A stretch of 41,287 bases of DNA. Origin: an uncultured bacterium. GTDB taxonomy: Bacteria; Nitrospirota; Thermodesulfovibrionia; Thermodesulfovibrionales; CALJEL01. The position numbers were made by a program, and so were the translations under genes. Under the pieces are notes generated by a model. That model saw nothing but the letters and a program-made list of their open reading frames with translations. It had not been told where the DNA came from and made no database searches. Below are positions 25,074 through 31,187 of this stretch, in pieces (position 1 is the stretch's first letter; each line of letters opens with the position of its first letter). The DNA is taken from positions 1 through 41,287 of the forward strand of contig CALJEL010000010.1 in NCBI GenBank assembly GCA_938074335.1, written 5' to 3'.

Positions 25074-25765
25074 ACATAAACCTCCTTTAAAATCTTTCTT
25101 CCGAAGGGGCATATATTTATACAGAGCCCGCAGTTTGGTTTACCTGATATAGTTTTTCTTGATCTTCTATATTCCTCACATCTTTTAATATCAACAAGTT
25201 CCTCATAGGGCCTATCGATTGACCAGTCCTTTTCATTTATCGCATTAGCAGGGCAGTACCGGACACAGAGAAAACAACTTCCACAGAGTCCTTTTTCTAT
25301 GGGGCTACCAGGCTCAAAGGGTGCATCTGTCAGAACAGTGGCAAGCGAGAGCCTTGGACCATACTGAGGATTTATGAAAAGCCCATTTCTACCTATCCAG
25401 CCAAGTCCTGAACAGGTTGCAGCAATCTTATGGGTAAAAAGGCCATAAAGCCTTGAGATGAATTTATCCGATCTCTTTGAAGAATCAGGAGGTATGGCAA
25501 GGTATCTGAATCCCCTTTTTCTTAAAAAGAGTGTTACCACCTTTTGAAGGTCTTCAAGTATCTCTATGGTCCTGTCAGTAAGCCTTCTGTTTAGCCCTAT
25601 TGAAACAGCCTTTTTTAGATGGGCGATATCTCCCTTTACAACCATGCTTACATCAGCAAAACCCACCACAGTGGCGCCGAGACTTATCAGAAGCTCTTTA
25701 AGCTCATGGTTAAGGGATTCCATATTGTGGTTTTCTCTATTCACTGACAGCCTTTGCCTCTGCAT
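25055..25765 (-). CDS. QueG-like double [4Fe-4S] protein
   Basis: Up to 236 residues. The C-terminal half is a two-cluster ferredoxin domain (CGSCFLCVRYCPANAI and CGLCINICPFGRKIL). The middle matches epoxyqueuosine-reductase-like proteins (GLGWIGRNGLFINPQYGPRLSLATVLTD). It is much shorter than QueG and lies between the corrinoid protein and RACo genes, so a role in feeding electrons to, or protecting, the corrinoid is more likely than tRNA modification. The start is uncertain: ATG 25765 overlaps the corrinoid gene and its ribosome site is too close, while ATG 25723 has none. Confidence 0.75.
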   Translation of the reverse strand: MQRQRLSVNRENHNMESLNHELKELLISLGATVVGFADVSMVVKGDIAHLKKAVSIGLNRRLTDRTIEILEDLQKVVTLFLRKRGFRYLAIPPDSSKRSDKFISRLYGLFTHKIAATCSGLGWIGRNGLFINPQYGPRLSLATVLTDAPFEPGSPIEKGLCGSCFLCVRYCPANAINEKDWSIDRPYEELVDIKRCEEYRRSRKTISGKPNCGLCINICPFGRKILKEVYVCQNTG

Positions 25766-26432
25766 CTTCCTTTAATTTTTTAAGTGCGCTTATCATGTTG
25801 ATTGCCTCTTTCAGGGCATTGCTTGCATCCTTTGCATATCCATCAGCTCCCCACTTTTCAGCAATATCATGGGATACCGGGGCGCCTCCAATCATGATCT
25901 TTGCCTTTGGATTTCTCTTTTTTATCTCATCAATAACCTTTTTCATACCAACCATGGTCGTTGTCATCATGGCAGAAAGACAGACAAGATCTGCATCAGT
26001 GCGGAGCTGTTCTTCAACAAACCTGTCAAGAGGTACATCCCTTCCAAGGTCATAGACAGTAAAACCAGCAACATCAAACATCATCTTCACGATATTCTTT
26101 CCAATATCATGGACATCTCCCTCTACAGTTCCTATTACCACAGTGCCTTTTATACCAAGGTCAAGCTTTTTCATATGGGGTTTCAGGATATCAAGACCTG
26201 CATAAAGGGCATCGGCGCACATGAGGAGCTCAGGAACAAAATATTCCTGTCTTTCAAAGAGCCTTCCAACCTCCTCCATACCTGAAACAAGTCCATTAAA
26301 TATAGCCTCTGCTGGATCAAGGCCAGCCTCAAGGGCCTCCTTTGCTGCATCCCTTGCACCGTCTTCATCATAATTGATTACGGCCCTTTTCAGTTTTTCA
26401 AGTATCTCCTTCTTTTTTTCTTCGTCTATCAT
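25737..26432 (-). CDS. Methyltransferase corrinoid protein (MtaC/MtbC family)
   Basis: Carries the methyl group on a cobamide. The 231 residues comprise a four-helix cap (about 1-90) and a B12-binding Rossmann domain with the lower-ligand motif D106-x-H108-x-x-G111 (GTVEGDVHDIGKNIV) and GGAPVSHDIAEKWGADGYA. It starts four bases inside the end of the methyltransferase gene (ATGA). It is the only corrinoid protein in the window, so both UroD-type proteins and the MtrH-like protein probably act on it. Confidence 0.95.
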   Translation of the reverse strand: MIDEEKKKEILEKLKRAVINYDEDGARDAAKEALEAGLDPAEAIFNGLVSGMEEVGRLFERQEYFVPELLMCADALYAGLDILKPHMKKLDLGIKGTVVIGTVEGDVHDIGKNIVKMMFDVAGFTVYDLGRDVPLDRFVEEQLRTDADLVCLSAMMTTTMVGMKKVIDEIKKRNPKAKIMIGGAPVSHDIAEKWGADGYAKDASNALKEAINMISALKKLKEDAEAKAVSE

Positions 26433-27469
26433 GACCTATCCCCTCCTTTGTAATTCTTTATCTCTTCCATCATGGCATGGAAGTTTTCCGGTGGTATGGT
26501 TGGCCAGATGTCACATCCAGGCCAGATGGCACTTGCTCCATCGTCAATGCACTTCCTTACAGCCTCCCTTACCTTTTCAGTGGTGCCCTGGACAAGGATA
26601 TTGTATGGATCAAGATTTCCGAATATGAGGGCATCTTTTCCAAGTGTTTTTCTTGATTCAGCCAGGTCATTTTTCTGATCAACACTGATAGCTGTTGCTC
26701 CTGTCTCTATCATAAACTGCACTATCTGATTGGTCTTCCCGCATATATGCAAGACCGATGGAATGGTTATTCTTGATATGACCTTAATGAGGGGCTTTTG
26801 AATGAGATTCTTGAATACCCTCGGACTCAGGACATCAGAGGTCGCACCCATCTCCCTTACGGTAAGGTAGTCCAATCCTGCATCTATAAGTTCCTCTGCC
26901 ACCATAATAATGGCATCAGCAAGGAGGTCAAGAAGAAGGCTCACCTTATCAGGTTTTTTAAAGGAGAGCTTTAATAATTCATTCAGGTCCATTACCTGAC
27001 CTGCAAGTGTAAAGGGTCCAAGCACATAGGAGCCAATAGCCACCTCGTTACCCACCCGGTTTTTGGCTATCTTTATAGCCTCTACAAGAAGAGGGATCCT
27101 ACCCTTTTTCTTGAGATCATCAGGTATGGTAATCTCCATTTCCTGCTCTGAGTTAATTAATTTTTTCTTTATGGTTGGATAAAGAATACCTTCTGAGTGG
27201 GCATACACATTTATCTCGCATCCCAGGGCCTCTGCCTCTATACACAGGTCAAAGGGAAGGACCGCACATTCGAAACCGAATAGTTCATAGGTTGATGCAG
27301 AGGCCTCTGCCATCTTTTTTGCATCAAGGTGTATATCTGCAAATCTGTGACCCATCTTTTTAAGTGCATATTCAGTCACATTTCCCATTCCACTGAAACA
27401 GGGAATTCTGTCAACCTCCTTTTTCTGAAAAAGATTTAAAACCCGTTCTTTCGGAGATATTGTGCTCAT
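26429..27469 (-). CDS. UroD-superfamily methyltransferase 1 (MtaA/MtbA-like)
   Basis: 346-residue TIM-barrel protein. The thiol-activating zinc ligands of MtaA/MtbA are all visible: His241 and Cys243 in LHICGKT and Cys319 in WPGCDIWP (MtbA uses His239, Cys241, Cys316). Such enzymes transfer methyl between a corrinoid and coenzyme M. Related bacterial UroD proteins are O-demethylases acting on methoxy substrates, so substrate-side activity is also possible. It is flanked by MtrH-like and corrinoid genes, both with four-base overlaps. With CoM synthesis encoded in the same train, a methylcobamide:CoM role is reasonable. Confidence 0.88.
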   Translation of the reverse strand: MSTISPKERVLNLFQKKEVDRIPCFSGMGNVTEYALKKMGHRFADIHLDAKKMAEASASTYELFGFECAVLPFDLCIEAEALGCEINVYAHSEGILYPTIKKKLINSEQEMEITIPDDLKKKGRIPLLVEAIKIAKNRVGNEVAIGSYVLGPFTLAGQVMDLNELLKLSFKKPDKVSLLLDLLADAIIMVAEELIDAGLDYLTVREMGATSDVLSPRVFKNLIQKPLIKVISRITIPSVLHICGKTNQIVQFMIETGATAISVDQKNDLAESRKTLGKDALIFGNLDPYNILVQGTTEKVREAVRKCIDDGASAIWPGCDIWPTIPPENFHAMMEEIKNYKGGDRS

Positions 27470-28449
27470 ACTGCCTCCTTTACTCTTCGTGCCTTTGCAC
27501 CTGAGATAAGTTTTTCCACAAACTCATTGAAATAAAGTTTTATAGGCAGGGAAGGATTTTCCAGGACACTATTCCTTTCATGATAAACAAGGGTGCTGAG
27601 AAGAATATGGGCTGTTGCTACAGCATGGAATATCCTTGGTGCATTCACAATCGGTCCGTAGAAATTGAAATCACTCCAGAGGTTAGAGGCTATTGCCTGA
27701 GCTACTGCATCCATTACCCTGAATCCTTCTATTCCCCATTTATCCTTTATCTCCTTCCACATGTTGGTACCATTGGAATAGGCACCTCCAGCTGGAAGGC
27801 CATATTTTTCTTTGATCAGTCTGTTGGCTATCAAAGAAAAGGATGTGGCAGGAAGGTTCATTACAGATGTATCCACAAGGATTGTATCGAACTGGTCAGC
27901 ACCCTGAGAAAGTATATAATCCAGTGACTTTAATCTTCCATAAGGGGTCTGATCAGTATCATCGAAGACCTGTATTACCACATGTCTTATTCCCAGGTCC
28001 TTCAGCCTCTGGACCTGTGCCTTTATGTCCTTATCCCAGGGTGTTATGCTGTTGTAAAGAAATTTATCCTGAAGCCCGAGTTTTGCAATGTATTCAGTTG
28101 TCTTTATCCTTTTTTCAGCTACCCACATATCTATTCCAAAGGGCATATCTGTAGTCTCAAGATAAAAATCTATGTATATCTTTGCCTCTTCAGGTGTATT
28201 TGCAACCATCGCAACCATGGACGGGATACCGGTAATACTGGAGAGTTCCTCCTGTCTCTTAATGAGCTCACGGGCTCTCTGGCGGTCAAAATTGCCCTTT
28301 CTATCCTGAAGTAATCTGTCTTTGTTATGAAACATAGAGGCAATCAATAAAGGTGGATTTTCTCCTGGCTGACCGCCTACCTTGATATTCCCTATAGTAA
28401 AGACCTTCTGTTCTGTTTTAAATGTAAAGATATCCTTTCTTTCTTCCAC
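27466..28449 (-). CDS. MtrH-like methyl-tetrahydrofolate:corrinoid methyltransferase
   Basis: About 327 residues of the MtrH family: FTIGNIKVGGQPGENPPLLI, FDRQRARELI, the substrate-site region YNSITPWDKDI and KEKYGLPAGGAYSNGTNMW. In bacteria such proteins move methyl between corrinoid and tetrahydrofolate, which agrees with metF and folD in the same cluster. I prefer GTG 28449, which has GAGGTG four bases upstream, to ATG 28479. The latter lies inside the loop of a GC-rich hairpin, has no ribosome site and would add ten atypical residues. It ends with a four-base overlap into the UroD gene. Confidence 0.88.
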   Translation of the reverse strand: MEERKDIFTFKTEQKVFTIGNIKVGGQPGENPPLLIASMFHNKDRLLQDRKGNFDRQRARELIKRQEELSSITGIPSMVAMVANTPEEAKIYIDFYLETTDMPFGIDMWVAEKRIKTTEYIAKLGLQDKFLYNSITPWDKDIKAQVQRLKDLGIRHVVIQVFDDTDQTPYGRLKSLDYILSQGADQFDTILVDTSVMNLPATSFSLIANRLIKEKYGLPAGGAYSNGTNMWKEIKDKWGIEGFRVMDAVAQAIASNLWSDFNFYGPIVNAPRIFHAVATAHILLSTLVYHERNSVLENPSLPIKLYFNEFVEKLISGAKARRVKEAV

Positions 28450-28469
28450 TTTACACCTCACGATTTTTT

Positions 28470-28488
28470 GGGGCGGCATAGCCGCCCC
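28470..28488. other. GC-rich hairpin between the AhpD-like and MtrH-like genes
   Basis: GGGGCGGC and GCCGCCCC form a perfect eight-base stem around ATA. On the minus transcript it is followed by A residues rather than U, so it is not a terminator for the operon. It may mark mRNA processing or set relative expression of the downstream genes. Confidence 0.55.
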
Positions 28489-28493
28489 TTTGA

Positions 28494-28937
28494 TTAATGG
28501 ATGCCGTGATCGAACTTTGGTTGAGGTAGATATTCCCAGGGTTCACCCTTTATTACCTTCTGGGCAATCTCAACGCACTTTACCGCATATTCAAAAGCAT
28601 AAGGTATGCCTGGACCATTTGGAACGAATCCGGCAAGTATTGTACCTATGGCTGCAGCCTCAAAGACCTCCTCAACAGTTGCACCAGCCTTTACAGCAGG
28701 AACCACATGAACAATGCACCTTGGAGACATGTAGGCAACACCACCTGCCATGAAGATCAATTCCTTGATCTTCCTTGAAAGGGCTCCATCCTTCCAGAGG
28801 GATTCATAAAAGTCTGCAAAGGTCTTTCCTGCCTCAGGATTTAATTGATTGATGATCTTGAACATCCTCGGAAGGAAGAGCATATGTTCTTCCATGTACT
28901 TATTGGCCTCTTCCGGGGTTAATTTCTTTTCTGCCAT
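28494..28937 (-). CDS. Carboxymuconolactone decarboxylase/AhpD-like protein
   Basis: 147 residues, all-helical CMD fold, with the segment LIFMAGGVAYMSPRCIVHVVPAV. AhpD-type proteins use a CxxC...H thiol site; here it reads S-P-R-C-x-x-H, so one cysteine is serine and a disulfide cannot form within the motif. The start follows GGGAGGT. It lies between the two methyltransferase groups. Role unknown; a thiol or peroxide function beside CoM-thiol chemistry is only a suggestion. Confidence 0.8.
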   Translation of the reverse strand: MAEKKLTPEEANKYMEEHMLFLPRMFKIINQLNPEAGKTFADFYESLWKDGALSRKIKELIFMAGGVAYMSPRCIVHVVPAVKAGATVEEVFEAAAIGTILAGFVPNGPGIPYAFEYAVKCVEIAQKVIKGEPWEYLPQPKFDHGIH

Positions 28938-28981
28938 CGTTACCTCCCAATAAGGAAATTAGAGGATCCAAAGGATCCCTT

Positions 28982-30010
28982 TTATAATCTCCAGTTTCTG
29001 GCAGTCTCGATGAACCTCTGAATGTTTTCATATGGTACTGTTGGAGGTATATCACAGCCTGGCATGAGGACAAATCCTCCATCAGTACCAGCTATTTCTA
29101 TAATCTCCTTACATGTCCTCTCCACATCCTCAACTGTGCCTTGAAGCATTATCTTTACAGGATCAACATTTCCGGCAAAGCACATCCTGCCATGGAGTAT
29201 CTCCTTTGCCTTTTTTATATCAGTCTTATGATCAAGGCTTATGCAGCTTGCACCTGTGAAGGGAAAGAGGTCGAGCCTGTCTGTGGTATTTCCACAGATA
29301 TGGACAAGTGTATGGACATTCTTTGACCTCGCCCAGTCAGTAAATTTCTTAAGATAGGGAAGTGCAAATCTTTCAAACTGTGTTTTTGATATCAGGTCTC
29401 CTGAGGCAGTGGGATCAGCAAGGCTTATAACTTCTAATGTGCCATCCTCCACAAGGGGCTTATAGAGATGAATCAGGAGTTCTGTTGCGAAGTTAACGAC
29501 CTTTTCCACAAAGGCAGGTTTTTTGAAGGTGGCCTTCATCATTGGTTCCTCTCCAATGAGCCTTGCACCAAGGGTAAAGGGACCCCAGGCAGTCATGGTT
29601 ACAACATATTCATCACCAATCTTTGATTTTGTAAATTTCAGGGCCTCCTTGATGGTACTAATAACATCATGTCTGTCGACGGAGCTGATATCAAGCCTTG
29701 AAAGGTCTTCTTCTGATGAGATAATAGGTGCCTCGAGATCAGGTGCCCCGATCTCCCTGAATTTTATGCTTCCACCAAGGGCAGCGGCATGGAAATTATT
29801 GTAACCTGAACCGCAATAGACTATGTCAGCTCTCAATTTGTCTGCCATCTTAACGAGCATGTCAGTCATCTTCCGGGCATCTGTTGAAAGTTCCTTGAAA
29901 GTAGTGCCATAGTTATGGATACTCCACATCCCGCCACCAAAGAGGGTAACAGGCACCCTCTCTGGCTTTCCTCCCTCAAAGGCCTTAAATATAATCTCCT
30001 TTGGCTTCAT
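28982..30010 (-). CDS. UroD-superfamily methyltransferase 2 (MtaA/MtbA-like)
   Basis: 342 residues, clearly paralogous to the protein at 26429 but diverged. Zinc ligands are His237 and Cys239 in VHICGNT and Cys319 in MPGCDIPP. The N-terminal region, which forms the substrate funnel, differs most (TLFGGGMWSIHNYG, YCGSGYNNFHAAALGG), suggesting a different methyl donor or acceptor. It is the first gene behind the sigma54 promoter at 30060-30075, with ribosome site AAAGGAG. In a two-enzyme scheme, one UroD protein would load the corrinoid from the growth substrate and the other would face CoM; which is which cannot be read here. Confidence 0.86.
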   Translation of the reverse strand: MKPKEIIFKAFEGGKPERVPVTLFGGGMWSIHNYGTTFKELSTDARKMTDMLVKMADKLRADIVYCGSGYNNFHAAALGGSIKFREIGAPDLEAPIISSEEDLSRLDISSVDRHDVISTIKEALKFTKSKIGDEYVVTMTAWGPFTLGARLIGEEPMMKATFKKPAFVEKVVNFATELLIHLYKPLVEDGTLEVISLADPTASGDLISKTQFERFALPYLKKFTDWARSKNVHTLVHICGNTTDRLDLFPFTGASCISLDHKTDIKKAKEILHGRMCFAGNVDPVKIMLQGTVEDVERTCKEIIEIAGTDGGFVLMPGCDIPPTVPYENIQRFIETARNWRL

Positions 30011-30059
30011 CTTGAACTCCTTTTTAAAATTGTTTATAAAGAGTTACATTATCACTTCA

Positions 30060-30075
30060 GCAACATTTATGCCAG
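30060..30075 (-). promoter_or_regulatory. Sigma54 promoter of the methyltransferase/CoM operon
   Basis: On the minus strand: TGGCAT-AAATG-TTGCT, with GG at 30073-30072 and GC at 30061-30060, ten bases apart. Predicted start near 30048, leaving about 38 bases of leader containing the AAAGGAG site of the first gene. It matches the elements at 11158 and 31139 in both hexamers. Confidence 0.75.
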
Positions 30076-30076
30076 C

Positions 30077-30093
30077 TTTTATGATTCATAAAA
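30077..30093. promoter_or_regulatory. 17-bp palindrome touching the -24 element
   Basis: TTTTATGA-T-TCATAAAA is a perfect inverted repeat, centred about 12 bases upstream of the -24 GG on the minus strand. A direct repeat of AAAAAGCTATTT follows (30093-30104 and 30113-30124). The palindrome could be an operator or activator site. Sites this close to -24 more often repress or bind an auxiliary factor than serve as classical enhancers. Confidence 0.45.
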
Positions 30094-30156
30094 AAAAGCT
30101 ATTTATTGATTTAAAAAGCTATTTTTCGGAAGGCCTCAAGATTGGCAAATTTTTAT

Positions 30157-30195
30157 TGAGTAAAAATTCCCCTGAGGATGGGGAATTTTTACTCA
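30157..30195. terminator. 16-bp perfect hairpin between metF and the methyltransferase operon
   Basis: TGAGTAAAAATTCCCC (30157-30172) pairs perfectly with GGGGAATTTTTACTCA (30180-30195), loop TGAGGAT. It lies 38 bases past the metF stop, before the next sigma54 promoter. There is no separate U-run beyond the stem on the minus strand, so terminator, attenuator and mRNA-stabiliser are all possible. It suggests that metF has its own transcript with some read-through. Confidence 0.6.
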
Positions 30196-30232
30196 GCTCC
30201 TGAAATTAGAAATGGCAAAGAAAGCAAATATC

Positions 30233-31096
30233 TTAGGTGCCTATAACCTTAACTATAGAGCTTACCATATCAGATTTATTAAGTGTATAAAAATGAAAGA
30301 ATCTCACCCCATTATTACGAAGATCAGTGCATTGTTTTATGGCTATCTCTATTCCTATCTTCTTCATTTCTTCCGGGTTATCCTGGTAGGGTTCCATCTT
30401 TTTAATGATTGAATCAGGTATTGTGGCCTTGCAAAAGCTTGCAAATTCTATTATTTTTTTGATATCTCCAATGGGCATTATGCCTGGTATGATCGGTATA
30501 TTAATTCCTGCCCTTTCGGCCCTTTCCATAAACTGGTAAAAATACTTATTATCAAAAAACATCTGTGTTATGGCAAAGTCAGCTCCCTCATCAATCTTTT
30601 TCTTTGTGTATTCCATGTCCTTTTCAAGACTGGGTGATTCCTGATGTCCTTCAGGATAGACAGCCACGGCAATAGAAAAAAAATTATATCTCTTTATGAA
30701 TCTTATAAGATCTATCGCATATTTAAACTCACCCTTCAGAGGGTCAAAATCAGGAACCCCCCTGGGAGGATCTCCCCTTAGAGCAAGGATGTTATCCACA
30801 CCAATAGACATATAGCTTCTGAGAAGCTCATCTATAGCCTTTTGAGTTGCTCCTATACAGGTCAGGTGTGACATTACTGTAAGATCTGTCTCTTCTCTTA
30901 ACCATTTCAGTGTGCGATAGGTTCTATCCTGAGTTGTTCCTCCAGCACCATAGGTCACAGATACATACAAAGGATTAAAGGCACTGAGGTCCCTGATTAC
31001 AGCCAGAAAGCTATCCTTTCCCTCCTCGGACTTGGGGGGAAAGAATTCAAAGGAAATACCTCTACCTTTTTCTTTCAGGATATCTCTTATGAGCAT
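30233..31096 (-). CDS. metF: Methylene-tetrahydrofolate reductase
   Basis: FAD enzyme interconverting methylene- and methyl-tetrahydrofolate. The 287 residues show the family signatures: FEFFPPKSEEG, VSVTYGAGGTTQDRT, HLTCIGAT, ILALRGDPPRG and IPGIMPI. Ribosome site AAGGAGGAG. It is the first gene after the sigma54 regulator gene and has its own sigma54 promoter. Linked with an MtrH-like enzyme and corrinoid protein, it probably serves methyl-group oxidation or Wood-Ljungdahl flux rather than, or in addition to, methionine synthesis. No MetV-type partner gene is present nearby. Confidence 0.95.
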   Translation of the reverse strand: MLIRDILKEKGRGISFEFFPPKSEEGKDSFLAVIRDLSAFNPLYVSVTYGAGGTTQDRTYRTLKWLREETDLTVMSHLTCIGATQKAIDELLRSYMSIGVDNILALRGDPPRGVPDFDPLKGEFKYAIDLIRFIKRYNFFSIAVAVYPEGHQESPSLEKDMEYTKKKIDEGADFAITQMFFDNKYFYQFMERAERAGINIPIIPGIMPIGDIKKIIEFASFCKATIPDSIIKKMEPYQDNPEEMKKIGIEIAIKQCTDLRNNGVRFFHFYTLNKSDMVSSIVKVIGT

Positions 31097-31138
31097 TTGT
31101 CGCTCCTCCTTTTGTTTAAGGTCTTATTGCTATTTTTA

Positions 31139-31154
31139 GCAAAAATAATGCCAT
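31139..31154 (-). promoter_or_regulatory. Sigma54 promoter of metF
   Basis: On the minus strand: TGGCAT-TATTT-TTGCT, with GG at 31152-31151 and GC at 31140-31139, ten bases apart. The predicted start is near 31128, about 32 bases before the metF ATG. It lies directly downstream of the sigma54 regulator gene ending at 31188. Confidence 0.72.
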
Positions 31155-31187
31155 ATTTAAATTTCCCCACTGACCAGGCTATAGATT

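Noticed and set aside
25055-25765. Epoxyqueuosine reductase (QueG) for tRNA modification
   Set aside because: The protein is much shorter than QueG, lacks the C-terminal repeats and is locked between corrinoid protein and RACo genes.
28470-28488. GC hairpin as a rho-independent terminator of the operon
   Set aside because: On the minus strand it is followed by A residues, not U, and downstream genes continue with coupled starts.
26429-30010. Annotation of the two UroD-fold proteins as uroporphyrinogen decarboxylases
   Set aside because: Both have the zinc-binding His-x-Cys...Cys triad of methyltransferases and sit among corrinoid and MtrH-like genes; haem synthesis genes are absent nearby.
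17498-31154. A methyl-coenzyme M reductase or alkyl-CoM reductase gene in the operon
   Set aside because: No frame in the region resembles McrA, McrB or McrG; CoM use must involve other enzymes or genes elsewhere.
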